In this document: positions 24,016 to 32,469 of the stretch, in pieces
Layout: every line of letters starts with the position of its first letter
Position numbering within the stretch: position 1 is the stretch's first letter
Assembly (NCBI GenBank): GCA_934565655.1
Contig: CAKTIE010000014.1
Span: forward strand, 1-43,206
Source of the DNA: an uncultured Oscillospiraceae bacterium
GTDB lineage: Bacteria > Bacillota > Clostridia > Oscillospirales > Oscillospiraceae
Length of the DNA stretch: 43,206 nucleotides
Reading direction: 5' to 3'
Notes under the pieces: generated by a model
Database searches by the model: none
What the model saw: the letters and a program-made list of their open reading frames with translations, nothing else
What the model was told of the DNA's origin: nothing
Made by a program: the position numbers and the translations under genes

Positions 24016-25881
24016 ATGAAAGAGTTTATTGCGGGACAATTTGATATTGCCGTCATCGGCGCGGGCCATGCCGGCATCGAGGCGGCGCTGGCGGCGGCGC
24101 GGCTGGGACTGGAGACGGTGTGCTTTACCATCAATCTGGACGCGGTGGGCAACATGCCCTGCAACCCGGCCATCGGCGGCACGGGAAAGGGCCATCTGGT
24201 GCGGGAGCTGGACGCTCTGGGCGGCGAGATGGCCAGGGCGGCGGACAAAGCCTGCATCCAGTACCGGATGCTGAACCGGGGCAAGGGCCCCGCCGTATGG
24301 TCCCTGCGGGCCCAGGCCGACCGCCGGGAGTACCAGAAGGTGATGAAGCACACGCTGGAGCGCCAGCCCCACCTGACGGTGCGCCAGGGCGAGGTGGTGG
24401 ATCTCCGGGCGGAGGCCGGCCATGTGTCCCAGGTGGTGCTGCGGACGGGAGCGGTATTCAACGTAAAGGCCGCCGTCATCTGCTCCGGCACCTACCTCCA
24501 CGGGCGCACCATCATCGGCGAGTGCATCGAGGAGAGCGGCCCCGACGGCATGCACGCCGCCACGGCGCTGACGGAGCGCCTGCTGGCGCTGGGACTGCCC
24601 CTGCGGCGGTTCAAGACCGGCACGCCGCCCCGGGTCAACGCACGGACGGTGGATCTCAGCAAAATGGAGCTTCAGGAGGGCGACCCCTCTCCCCTGCCCT
24701 TCAGCTTCGAGACGAAGCATCCGCCGGAGAACCGGGCGGTGTGCTATCTCACCTATACCAATGAGGAGACCCACCGGATCATCCGGGAGAATCTGGATCG
24801 CAGTCCCATTTACAGCGGCGTCATCGAGGGCATCGGCCCCCGGTACTGCCCGTCCATCGAGACGAAGGTTGTGCGCTTTGCCGACAAGCCCCGGCACCAG
24901 CTGTTCATTGAGCCTATGGGCCTGGACACGGAGGAGCTGTACATTCAAGGCTTCTCCTCCTCCATGCCGGAGGAGGTGCAGATCCGGATGCTGCACACGG
25001 TGGCGGGACTGGAGCACGCGGTGATGACCCGGCCCGCCTACGCCATCGAGTATGACTGCATCGACCCGCTGGCGCTGAAGCCCACGCTGGAGACGAAGGC
25101 CGTGGCGGGGCTGTACGGCGCGGGACAGTTCAACGGCTCCTCCGGCTATGAGGAGGCGGCGGTGCAGGGCTTTGTGGCGGGCGTCAACGCGGCGCTGGCG
25201 CTGCTGGGCCGCGAGCCGCTGGTGCTGAAGCGCAGCGAAAGCTACATCGGCACCCTCATCGACGATCTGGTGACGAAGGGCACCGAGGAGCCCTACCGCA
25301 TGATGACCAGCCGCTCGGAGTACCGGCTGGTGCTGCGGCAGGACAACGCCGATCAGCGGCTGACGGCCATCGGCCACCGCATCGGCCTTGTCAGCGACGA
25401 ACGGCTGGCGGCGGTGGAGGCCAAATGCGCCGCCGTGGCGCAGGAGATCAAGCGGCTCGCGCGCACCGGCATCCCCGGCAGCGACGCGCTGAACGCCCTG
25501 CTGACGGAGCGGGGCACCACTCCCGTCAACGACGGGTGCCGCCTTATCGACCTGCTGCGGCGGCCCCAGCTCAGCTATGCCGATCTGCGGCCCTTCGATC
25601 CCGCACCCCAGGAACTGGCGGCGGATGTGGTGGAGCAGGTGGAGATCACCGTGAAGTACGAGGGCTACATCCAGCGGCAGCAGAAGCAAGTGGAAGAATT
25701 CGAGCGGCTGGAGCGCCGCCTGCTGCCGGAGGACATTAACTATAACCACATTCAGGGCTTGCGGCTGGAGGCGCGGGAAAAGCTCAGCGCCATCCGGCCC
25801 CGCAGTCTGGGACAGGCCGGGCGCATCTCCGGCGTGTCCCCCGCCGACATGGCGGCGCTGATGATCTATCTGGGAAAATAA
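24016..25881 (+). CDS. mnmG: tRNA uridine-5-carboxymethylaminomethyl modification enzyme MnmG (GidA)
   Basis: 621-residue FAD enzyme that, with MnmE, forms the (carboxymethyl)aminomethyl group on the wobble uridine (U34) of certain tRNAs. The dinucleotide fold [18 protein letters not shown] is at residues 14-31. Family motifs follow: [19 protein letters not shown] (about 49-67), [24 protein letters not shown], and [16 protein letters not shown] (about 370-385). The C-terminal helical domain that binds tRNA and MnmE is complete. Length is normal. ATG 24016 is chosen on the promoter position and a GGGGGT ribosome site. In many Firmicutes mnmG follows mnmE and precedes rsmG; here neither is adjacent, and mnmG heads a run of same-strand genes with the cyclase and MurT-like genes. 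Confidence 0.97.
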   Translation: MKEFIAGQFDIAVIGAGHAGIEAALAAARLGLETVCFTINLDAVGNMPCNPAIGGTGKGHLVRELDALGGEMARAADKACIQYRMLNRGKGPAVWSLRAQADRREYQKVMKHTLERQPHLTVRQGEVVDLRAEAGHVSQVVLRTGAVFNVKAAVICSGTYLHGRTIIGECIEESGPDGMHAATALTERLLALGLPLRRFKTGTPPRVNARTVDLSKMELQEGDPSPLPFSFETKHPPENRAVCYLTYTNEETHRIIRENLDRSPIYSGVIEGIGPRYCPSIETKVVRFADKPRHQLFIEPMGLDTEELYIQGFSSSMPEEVQIRMLHTVAGLEHAVMTRPAYAIEYDCIDPLALKPTLETKAVAGLYGAGQFNGSSGYEEAAVQGFVAGVNAALALLGREPLVLKRSESYIGTLIDDLVTKGTEEPYRMMTSRSEYRLVLRQDNADQRLTAIGHRIGLVSDERLAAVEAKCAAVAQEIKRLARTGIPGSDALNALLTERGTTPVNDGCRLIDLLRRPQLSYADLRPFDPAPQELAADVVEQVEITVKYEGYIQRQQKQVEEFERLERRLLPEDINYNHIQGLRLEAREKLSAIRPRSLGQAGRISGVSPADMAALMIYLGK

Positions 25882-25894
25882 GGAGGGCAAACCA

Positions 25895-26521
25895 ATGAAG
25901 GTCTACGATCTGACCCACACCATCAAAAACGACATGCCGGTGTATCCCGGCACGGAGCAGCCGCAGCTGACCACCGCCTGCACCATCGAAGCGGCGGGCT
26001 ATCGGGAGACGCTGCTGCACATGTTCTCCCACACCGGCACCCACATGGACGCCCCGGCCCATATGCTGTTGGGCGGCGCGGCGCTGGACAGCTACGGCGC
26101 GGACAAATTCACCGGAACAGCGGTAGTGGTGGACTGCCGGGAACAGGCGGCTATCACCCTTCCCCTGCTGCAAGGCTATGACCTGAACGGCGCGGATTTC
26201 GTGCTGTTCTGCACCGGATGGGACAAAAAGTGGGGCAGCCCCGCTTACTATGAGGGCTTCCCCTGTCTGACCCCTGACGCGGCGGCGTATCTGGCCGCGC
26301 TTCCCTTGAAGGGCGTGGGCGAGGATTCCATCTCGCTGGATCCCTGCGACAGCACGGACTTCCCCAACCACATCACGCTGCTGGGCGCGGACTTCGTCAA
26401 CACGGAGAATCTGACGGGGCTGGACGCCTTGATCGGACGGCGGTTCACCTTTGTGACGCTGCCGCTGAAATTTGAAAATTCTGATGGCTGCTCCTGCCGC
26501 GCCATCGCAATGGAGGAATGA
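25895..26521 (+). CDS. cyclase-family (kynurenine formamidase-like) metal hydrolase
   Basis: 208-residue protein of the cyclase family, which includes bacterial arylformamidase KynB. The metal-binding signature HTGTHMDAPAHML (about residues 46-58) matches HxGTHxDxPxH. DPCDS near 150 is where family members carry a further active-site motif. The family hydrolyses amide or lactam-like bonds, but tryptophan-degradation neighbours are absent, so kynurenine formamidase activity is not supported. AAGGAGGG lies before the ATG, 13 bases after the mnmG stop; the MurT-like gene follows 3 bases after its stop. Co-transcription with both is likely. Confidence 0.88.
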   Translation: MKVYDLTHTIKNDMPVYPGTEQPQLTTACTIEAAGYRETLLHMFSHTGTHMDAPAHMLLGGAALDSYGADKFTGTAVVVDCREQAAITLPLLQGYDLNGADFVLFCTGWDKKWGSPAYYEGFPCLTPDAAAYLAALPLKGVGEDSISLDPCDSTDFPNHITLLGADFVNTENLTGLDALIGRRFTFVTLPLKFENSDGCSCRAIAMEE

Positions 26522-26524
26522 TAC

Positions 26525-27913
26525 ATGGGTAAGCTGCGGTTTTTGCTGGCGCTGTGGCTGGGCAAGCTGTCCATTCCGGCGCTGAAGATCACCCGTCACA
26601 ACGGCACGGACTTTCCCGGCTCGCTGGCGGTGAAGGTGTGTCCCGACTTTCTGAAATATGTGGGCAAGCCCCCCATGATGGTGGCCGTCACCGGCACCAA
26701 CGGCAAGACCACCGTCAGCAATATGCTGGTGGACATTCTGGAGGCGGAGGGCCACCGCGTTCTCAGCAACCGGGCGGGCAGCAACATCACCTCCGGTGTG
26801 TCCACGGCCTTCATCCGCAACTGCGACCTGCTGGGCCGGGTGAAGAAGTGCGACATGGCGGTGCTGGAGATCGACGAGCGGTCGGCCCCGAGGATCTACC
26901 CCTATGTGCGGCCCAACTATATCCTCATCACCAACCTGTTCCGGGACTCCATCATGCGCAATGCCCATCCGGGGTATATCGTCGGCATTCTCAGCCGGAA
27001 CCTGCCCCGCGAGAGCAAGCTGATCCTCAACGCCGACGATCTCATCTCCTGCGGCGTGGCGGAGGAGAACGCGCGGTGCTATTTCGGCATCGGGCGGATG
27101 CCCTCCGATGTGACGGACTGCGTGAACCTGCTGAACGACATGCGCATCTGCCCCCGGTGCGCCGGAAAGCTGCGGTATGAGTACCGCCGCTATCACCACA
27201 TCGGCCACGCCGTGTGCGAAAGCTGCGGCTTCCACTCTCCCGAGGCGGACTATCTGGCGGAGCAGGTGGACTTGCAGGCGCGCACCATGGCGGTGCGGGA
27301 GAAGGACGGCGTGACCTATCCCTATGAGCTGATCACCGACAGCCTGTTCAACATCTATAACATGATGGCCGTCATCGCCGCCCTGCGGCAGCTGGGTCTG
27401 AGTCACGAGACCATCCGGAAGCGGTTTGCCGGGACGAAAATTCTGGAGAGCCGCCTGTCCGAGGAGAAGATCGGCGGCGTCAACGTCATCATGCAGATGT
27501 CCAAGGACAAGAACGCGCTGGCGTGCAGCCGGAACTTTGACTATATCCAGTCCAAGCCGGGCCGCAAGGAGCTGCTGGTAATGATGAACTGCATGGGCGT
27601 GTCCAAAAACTGGTCGGAGAATCCCAGCTGGATGTACGACACGGACTTCGAGTTCCTGAACCACGATGACATCGTGCAGCTGGTGTGCGCCGGGCCGCGG
27701 GCGCGGGACTATAAGCTGCGGCTGCTGCTGGCAGGCATCCCAGAGGAGAAGATCTTTCTGGAGGACGATGAATTCAAGGCGCTGGACAAGCTGTATCTGA
27801 CGCCCGGCGACGATGTCTATATCCTGTACGGCGTGGACGGCACGCCGCTGGCCTTCCGTGTGAAGGCGAAGCTGAAGGAAAAGCTGCTGGCGAAGGGAGG
27901 TCAGGCGCAATGA
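26525..27913 (+). CDS. MurT-like Mur ligase (lipid II isoglutaminyl synthase family), divergent
   Basis: 462-residue Mur-ligase-fold protein with the MurT plan. In MurT/GatD systems it amidates the alpha-carboxyl of D-Glu in lipid II. ATP-binding VAVTGTNGKTTVSNML lies near residues 56-71. The MurT-specific Cys4 zinc ribbon is present (CPRC and CESC, about 208-236). A C-terminal DUF1727-like domain follows. That domain is divergent: where I expect a motif resembling D(V/T)SWIWDVDFE this protein reads NPSWMYDTDFE (about 363-373). It overlaps the GatD-like gene by 4 bases (ATGA), the normal pairing. The role may be standard amidation, or something altered given the partner's missing active site. 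Confidence 0.82.
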   Translation: MGKLRFLLALWLGKLSIPALKITRHNGTDFPGSLAVKVCPDFLKYVGKPPMMVAVTGTNGKTTVSNMLVDILEAEGHRVLSNRAGSNITSGVSTAFIRNCDLLGRVKKCDMAVLEIDERSAPRIYPYVRPNYILITNLFRDSIMRNAHPGYIVGILSRNLPRESKLILNADDLISCGVAEENARCYFGIGRMPSDVTDCVNLLNDMRICPRCAGKLRYEYRRYHHIGHAVCESCGFHSPEADYLAEQVDLQARTMAVREKDGVTYPYELITDSLFNIYNMMAVIAALRQLGLSHETIRKRFAGTKILESRLSEEKIGGVNVIMQMSKDKNALACSRNFDYIQSKPGRKELLVMMNCMGVSKNWSENPSWMYDTDFEFLNHDDIVQLVCAGPRARDYKLRLLLAGIPEEKIFLEDDEFKALDKLYLTPGDDVYILYGVDGTPLAFRVKAKLKEKLLAKGGQAQ

Positions 27914-28620
27914 GAGCGGAAATCCTATTCCCGGAGGTGTGCAACCTCTACGGCGACTTGCAGAACATCTACTATCTGAAGCGGTGCTGCCCGGCGCTGG
28001 AGATCGTGGAGACCGACCTGAAATCCCGGCCCGCCTTTCTGGACGGGGACGTGACGCTGGTGTTCATGGGCTCCACCACGGAGCAGGGCCTGCAGCTGGC
28101 GGCGGACGCCCTGCGGCCCTATCGGGAGGCCATCGCGGAGAAGGTGGACGCGGGACAGCTGTTTCTGGCCACCGGCAACGCGCTGGACATTCTGGGCGAC
28201 GCCATCGACAGCGACATGGTGCCCCGGATCGAGGGACTGGGCCTGCTGCCCACCCGGGCGGAATACCACATGATGCAGCGGCATAACAGCTACTATGTGG
28301 GCAAATTCGGTGATATGGACATCGTGGGCTTCAAGAGCCTGTTCGGCCACTCCCACGGCACGGGTGAAGCGCTGTTCGACACGGTGAAGGGCGTGGGCCG
28401 GGATGGCCAGGAGGGCAGCGGCGAGGGCTTCCGCCGAGGCGGACTGATGGCGACGTATCTCATCGGGCCGCTGCTGATTTTGAACCCGCCCCTGTGCAAG
28501 TGGCTGCTGTGGGAGATGGGCGCGCCCTCCGACGCCCTGGCCTTTGAGGAGGCCGCCATGGACAGCTATCAAAAGCGCGTGGCGGAGTTCCTGGAACCGG
28601 GGAGAAGCTGGAAGTATTAA
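27910..28620 (+). CDS. GatD-like class I glutamine amidotransferase, catalytic Cys and His absent
   Basis: 236 residues, the length of GatD, the glutaminase partner of MurT. The overall order aligns with S. aureus GatD as I recall it: N-terminal NLYGDLQNI, MGSTTEQ, EGLGLLPTR, ATYLIGPLL. The active site is not conserved. The nucleophile elbow (ICGGYQFLG in S. aureus, Cys94) reads ATGNALDILG, with Gly89 in the Cys position. The catalytic His in TYLHGP (His189) is Ile185 in TYLIGP. The oxyanion-side GGG loop is also altered (FMGSTTEQG). The only nearby His residues (GHSHG, 146-150) are elsewhere in the fold. It therefore looks like a non-hydrolysing relative. The frame is open and coupled to the MurT-like gene, so it is probably expressed and not a decayed gene. 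Confidence 0.8.
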   Translation: MRAEILFPEVCNLYGDLQNIYYLKRCCPALEIVETDLKSRPAFLDGDVTLVFMGSTTEQGLQLAADALRPYREAIAEKVDAGQLFLATGNALDILGDAIDSDMVPRIEGLGLLPTRAEYHMMQRHNSYYVGKFGDMDIVGFKSLFGHSHGTGEALFDTVKGVGRDGQEGSGEGFRRGGLMATYLIGPLLILNPPLCKWLLWEMGAPSDALAFEEAAMDSYQKRVAEFLEPGRSWKY

Positions 28621-28905
28621 AACAGCTGGCATGAAATCTTCGATTTCATTGCCAAAGGGGGTTGCGGCCGACTGCGCGCGTCCTTCGGACACACTGGCGG
28701 CCGAGAAGAATTTTTCTGACGCACATGTCGTCAGAAAAATGATTTGATTTTTTCGCGGCGTCCGCGCCGCGAACTCTGCGAGACAAATTGCAGCAGGCCC
28801 GTTTTGCGGTGCAAAATGGGTCTGTTTGCACAGCTCTACGCTGCGCAGACTGATTTCCGAAACGCCGGGGTGGACAATTCCGCCGTACATACGGCATACT
28901 GTGAC
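28621..28905. repeat. intergenic array of short palindromes
   Basis: The 308-base gap between the GatD-like gene and the HTH gene has no gene that I can support. It consists of successive hairpins: GAAATCttcGATTTC (28633-28647), TTTTTCTGACG/CGTCAGAAAAA (about 28709-28738), TTCGCGGCG/CGCCGCGAA (about 28752-28774), TTTTGCggtGCAAAA (about 28802-28814) and GCCGTacatACGGC (about 28881-28894). The composition and style resemble dispersed intergenic repeats rather than a gene. The open frame across it on the minus strand is probably incidental. Confidence 0.6.
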
Positions 28906-28928
28906 CACACCGAAAGGAGCGTGACCAC

Positions 28929-29852
28929 ATGGATACCATGAAAACCGGCAGCTATCTGGCGGCGCTGCGGAAGGACGCGGGCATGACCCAGCAGGAGGCC
29001 GCCGACCGCCTTGGCGTGTCCAACAAGACCATCAGCAAATGGGAGAGCGGCGGGGGCTTCCCCGATATCGCCATTCTGCCCGCGCTGGCGGAGCTGTACG
29101 GCGTCACCGCCGACGACATTCTGGCGGGCGAGCCGGTGCGGCGTGCCGCCGCGTCCGGCGGCGGTCAGGTGGAGCAGTATCTTGCCCGCCGGGGCGAGCT
29201 GCGCTGGCGCATCGGCTACGCTGTGGCGGCGCTGTGCCTGCTGGCGTCAGCCATCTTCCGCGGCTATGCATGGAGCCTGCTTCTGTTTGCAGCCGCCGCG
29301 GCCGCGCTGTGGATCGGCTGGAGCCGCTGCTCCGGCGAGGAACTGCGCCGCCGTCTGGCCATGCTGCTGCCCTGCGCGGCGGTGCTGATCTGGACGTTTT
29401 TCAGCTACTTCATCGCGCACTCTCTGGCGGAGGTGCTGACGGCAGCCTATAAAAACGGCGGTCTTGTGGTTCCCGCGCTGAGCCGCCGCATCCGGTGGGA
29501 GCTGACGCTGCTGCTGATGCCGGGACTGTACGCCCTGCTGCGGGGCGCGGCCCGGCGGTGGAGCGGCAGCCGCTGCCTGCTGACCCGGCCCTATTTTCAG
29601 ATCACCGCCGCCGGATGGCTGGCCTGCGTGGTGGAGGAGATCGTCTGCTGGATCGTGATCCTGCCGCCGGCCACCGCCTATGCCGCCACCAGCGCGCCCA
29701 GCTCCTCCCAGCGGTTTCTGGCGCTGGCCCAGACATACGGCACGGTGCTGGACGCCTTCTGGTATCTGCCGGCCATCCTTGTGGCCGCCACCCTTCTGGC
29801 GCTGGCCGTCACCGCCATCGTCAGGTGGAACAGAGCCGCCCGCACCGGGTGA
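28929..29852 (+). CDS. membrane-anchored XRE-type helix-turn-helix protein
   Basis: 307 residues. The N-terminal 65 form a Cro/CI-type HTH: GSYLAALRKDAGMTQQEAADRLGVSNKTISKWESGGGFPDI, then LAELYGVTADDIL. After a short linker, about six hydrophobic segments follow between residues 95 and 300. This HTH-plus-membrane arrangement is common in Firmicutes and usually has no assigned ligand; it would tether a DNA-binding domain to the membrane. GGAG lies 9 bases before ATG 28929. It stands alone and ends at a bidirectional terminator. Confidence 0.85.
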   Translation: MDTMKTGSYLAALRKDAGMTQQEAADRLGVSNKTISKWESGGGFPDIAILPALAELYGVTADDILAGEPVRRAAASGGGQVEQYLARRGELRWRIGYAVAALCLLASAIFRGYAWSLLLFAAAAAALWIGWSRCSGEELRRRLAMLLPCAAVLIWTFFSYFIAHSLAEVLTAAYKNGGLVVPALSRRIRWELTLLLMPGLYALLRGAARRWSGSRCLLTRPYFQITAAGWLACVVEEIVCWIVILPPATAYAATSAPSSSQRFLALAQTYGTVLDAFWYLPAILVAATLLALAVTAIVRWNRAARTG

Positions 29853-29865
29853 CCTTCATACAACG

Positions 29866-29903
29866 AAAAAGCTCCGTTTCCTTTTTGGAAGCGGAGCTTT
29901 TTA
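29866..29903. terminator. bidirectional intrinsic terminator
   Basis: AAAAAGCTCCGTTTCC pairs with GGAAGCGGAGCTTTTT with one G-U pair. It serves the converging HTH gene (plus) and PepSY-like gene (minus). Confidence 0.9.
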
Positions 29904-29917
29904 TTATGGGTCATTCC

Positions 29918-30160
29918 TTACGCGCCCAGGGTCTCTTCCGCGGGCTGGGACTGAAAGCCGAGCACCTCGCCGTTGGAGGCATCCACATAGCAGTCATAGT
30001 CCATCCACTCGCTGTGCAGCAGCACCTCGTACAGGCCGTCGGCAAAGGACACGTCGGCGGACAGCACCTCGCGGCTGCGGAGGTTGCCGTACAGCACGGC
30101 GGCGGCCACGGCCACCTGGGGATCGATCACATGCGCGGTCATATCGTTCATCGTTTTCAT
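29918..30160 (-). CDS. small PepSY-like protein
   Basis: 80 residues. The C-terminal half has a PepSY-like pattern: ADGLYEVLLHSEWMDYDCYVDASNGEVLGF, in which a strand pair ends in a D-x-x-x-G-E-V-L turn. No signal peptide is visible, which is unusual because PepSY domains are mostly extracytoplasmic. ATG 30160 is chosen for AGGAG 9 bases upstream. It lies just downstream of a two-component system on the same strand and shares a 20-bp promoter motif with it, so it is probably a target of that regulator. Confidence 0.65.
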   Translation of the reverse strand: MKTMNDMTAHVIDPQVAVAAAVLYGNLRSREVLSADVSFADGLYEVLLHSEWMDYDCYVDASNGEVLGFQSQPAEETLGA

Positions 30161-30201
30161 CGTAGAAACTCCTTTCAAGCTCTGGTTGTTTTCCTGTTAT
30201 G

Positions 30202-30237
30202 GGTATAGCATAACCGGAAACTTTAAGAAAAGTATGA
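30202..30237 (-). promoter_or_regulatory. promoter and candidate regulator site of the PepSY-like gene
   Basis: On the minus strand TCATACTTTTCTTAAAGTTT (30218-30237) precedes a -10-like TATACC (30202-30207). The same motif, TCATAnnnTTCTTAArrTTT, occurs before the response regulator gene. Confidence 0.5.
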
Positions 30238-30272
30238 AAGGAATTTAAATAAATTTTGAACTGCGGAAAATT

Positions 30273-31604
30273 TTACCGCCTGGGCAGCGTGATGGTAAAG
30301 GTGCTGCCCTGACCGGGCGTGCTGTCCACCGTGGCCCGGCCGCCGTGGAAGGCGGCGATCTCCTGCACCATGGAAAGGCCCAGTCCGCTGCCGCCGTCCT
30401 CCCCCCGGGAGGGGTCGGCCTGCCAGAACCGCTGCCAGATCTTCTCCTGATCCTCCGGCGCGATGCCGATGCCGTCATCGGCCACCGACAGCGCCGCGCC
30501 GTGTCCGGCCTCCCGCAGCGTCACGGTGATGTGGCCGCCGGGCTTGCCGTACTTATAGGCATTTTGCAGCAGGTTATAGACGGCCCTCTGCAAAAGGGAC
30601 GGGTTGAAGGTGGCCTGCACCTCCGGCTGGATGTCGGTGGTCAGGGTGATGCCCCGGTCGTCGGCAGGCACAAACTCCTCGCAGCAGGCGGTGACAAAGC
30701 CGCTGACGTCGGCACGCTGCAAGGGATAGCGGGTGGTGCCCTGCTGCAAACGGGTCAGGCCCAGCAGCTCCTGCACCAGTTGGGACATGTGCTGGCCCTG
30801 CTCCTCGATGACGGCGATGGACTGGAGGAAATCCTCCTTTGTCTCACACTTCCGCCTGGCCCGGTCGCACTCCGCCAGAATGACGGTGATGGGCGTGCGC
30901 AGCTCGTGGCTGGCGTCGGAGGTGAACTGCCGCTCGGCGTGGAAGGATTTCTCCAGCCGGGCAAACAGGCTGTCGAAAGAGCGGCTCAGCCGCCGCATCT
31001 CGATGGGGCCCTTCTTCAAGCCGATGCGGGCGGACAGATCCCGGTCATCGTTGATGGCGTCCGCCGCGCCGATGATCTGCTCCATGGGGCGGAAGGTCAG
31101 ATGGGCGATGCCCCAGCCGCCGGCCACCGTCACCACCAGAAGGCAGGGCAGCAGCACCGCCGTCAGGATATTGATGGTGTGCATGACGCCGCTACGGCTC
31201 TCGGTGGAGATGACGCCCCGTACCCACAGGCCCGTCACATCCATATCCACATACACGTCATACATATAATATTGTCCGTCTCCGCCGGAGACGGTGCGCA
31301 GCGCGCCGTCCTGGGGCGGCATCTCCGGCAGGCCGTCGGGCCGCACGCCCTGCAGGAACGTGCCGGATTCGTCGCAGACCCAGCAGCTGACGCCCCGGCG
31401 GTAGAATTTCAGATCCTCCCACTCGAAGCGGCCGTTCTCGAACTCCACGTCCCGGGCGTTTTTGTCCACCCGGTCGATCAGCTGGCTCTGGGGATCGTCG
31501 GCCACGGCAGCGCCGTTCACCACGAACACAAAGGTCAGCGTGGCGGCGCACAGCAGCATCATCATCAGCGTGAACCACGCGGTCAGTCTCAGCTTCGCGG
31601 ACAT
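30273..31604 (-). CDS. sensor histidine kinase (HAMP, HisKA, HATPase)
   Basis: 443-residue kinase. TM1 is residues 8-30, an extracytoplasmic segment of about 115 residues follows, TM2 is about 147-170, then HAMP (FRPMEQIIGAADAINDDRDLSARI). HisKA has DASHELRTPITVILAE with the phospho-acceptor His, followed by RAVYNLLQNAYKYG (N box), VADDGIGIAPEDQEKIWQRF (G1/F) and GGSGLGLSMV (G2). The start lies 3 bases after the regulator's stop, with GGAGG inside that gene's end. The family layout resembles CssS/BaeS/ArlS kinases that sense envelope or protein-export stress; the signal here is unknown. Confidence 0.92.
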   Translation of the reverse strand: MSAKLRLTAWFTLMMMLLCAATLTFVFVVNGAAVADDPQSQLIDRVDKNARDVEFENGRFEWEDLKFYRRGVSCWVCDESGTFLQGVRPDGLPEMPPQDGALRTVSGGDGQYYMYDVYVDMDVTGLWVRGVISTESRSGVMHTINILTAVLLPCLLVVTVAGGWGIAHLTFRPMEQIIGAADAINDDRDLSARIGLKKGPIEMRRLSRSFDSLFARLEKSFHAERQFTSDASHELRTPITVILAECDRARRKCETKEDFLQSIAVIEEQGQHMSQLVQELLGLTRLQQGTTRYPLQRADVSGFVTACCEEFVPADDRGITLTTDIQPEVQATFNPSLLQRAVYNLLQNAYKYGKPGGHITVTLREAGHGAALSVADDGIGIAPEDQEKIWQRFWQADPSRGEDGGSGLGLSMVQEIAAFHGGRATVDSTPGQGSTFTITLPRR

Positions 31605-31607
31605 CGG

Positions 31608-32279
31608 TCATTCCTCCTTCAGCACCCAGCCGGTGCCCCATACGGTGTGGATCAGCTTCTTTTCCGCTCCGGCGTCCACCTTCTTGCGGAGGTAGCCCAC
31701 ATACACGTCCACCACATTGGTGCCGCCCTCATAGTCGTAGTTCCAGAGGTTGTTTTCGATCATCTCCCGGGACAGCACCACACCCCTGTTGCGCACCATG
31801 TACTCCAGCAGGGCGAACTCCTTGGCGGTCAGCCTGATATCCCGGCCGCCGCGGGTAACGGTATGGGCGGCGCTGTCCAGCGTCAGGTCGGCCACGGTGT
31901 AGGTATTGGAGCGGTTGCCGGTGTATTTCCGGGCCATGGCCCGCACCACCGCCAGCAGCTCCGGAAAGGCGAAGGGCTTGGTGAGATAGTAGTCGCCGCC
32001 GGACTCCAGTCCGGTCACCTTGTCCTCGATGCTGTCGCGGGAGGTGAGGAACAGCACCGGGGTGGCATCGCCCTCACTCCGCAGGCGGCGCACCACCTCA
32101 AGGCCGTCCATCCGGGGCATCATGATGTCCAGCACCAGCACGTCGTACTGTGCGCAGGCCATGTGCTCCAGCACCTCCTGCCCGTTGAAGCAGCTGTCCA
32201 CGCCGTACCCCTCGTCGGTAAGGGCTTCGCTGATGATGCGGTTGAGGTGCTTTTCGTCCTCGGCCACCAGAATACGCAT
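31608..32279 (-). CDS. OmpR-family response regulator
   Basis: 223 residues. Receiver: VAEDEKHLNRI, phospho-acceptor Asp in VLVLDIMMPRMDGLEV (about residue 51), TSRDSIEDKV, GGDYYLTKPFAFPE with the conserved Lys. Winged helix: LTAKEFALLEYMVRNRG, VDVYVGYLRKKVD, VWGTGWVL. ATG 32279 is chosen for AAAGGAGG upstream; the frame is open farther back but includes the promoter. It is first in a two-gene operon with the kinase. Confidence 0.93.
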   Translation of the reverse strand: MRILVAEDEKHLNRIISEALTDEGYGVDSCFNGQEVLEHMACAQYDVLVLDIMMPRMDGLEVVRRLRSEGDATPVLFLTSRDSIEDKVTGLESGGDYYLTKPFAFPELLAVVRAMARKYTGNRSNTYTVADLTLDSAAHTVTRGGRDIRLTAKEFALLEYMVRNRGVVLSREMIENNLWNYDYEGGTNVVDVYVGYLRKKVDAGAEKKLIHTVWGTGWVLKEE

Positions 32280-32306
32280 ACCGTCGCCTCCTTTGCGGAA
32301 ATATCC

Positions 32307-32343
32307 AGTATCAGGGTAACAAAAAATCTTAAGAATTTTATGA
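32307..32343 (-). promoter_or_regulatory. promoter and candidate autoregulatory site of the second two-component system
   Basis: On the minus strand TCATAAAATTCTTAAGATTT (32324-32343) precedes GATACT (32307-32312) at nearly the same distance as before the PepSY-like gene. Confidence 0.5.
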
Positions 32344-32402
32344 GATATTCCTGTCATTCAATGGTATTTTATCAATAAAACCCGCCAAAGGCAACGGTAT
32401 CC

Positions 32403-32431
32403 TTGCGTCGGGCGCGGTTTTGGGGTAAAAT
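32403..32431 (+). promoter_or_regulatory. promoter of the SDR reductase gene
   Basis: TTGCGT (32403-32408), 17 bases, TAAAAT (32426-32431). Confidence 0.6.
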
Positions 32432-32469
32432 GGGAGACAAATACAACAGCATCGCAAGGAGGAAGCGAA

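Noticed and set aside
28646..28939. Open frame of 97 codons on the minus strand across the palindrome array
   Set aside because: It lacks a ribosome site, overlaps the start of the HTH gene and consists of hairpin repeats; it is probably an incidental frame in repeat DNA.
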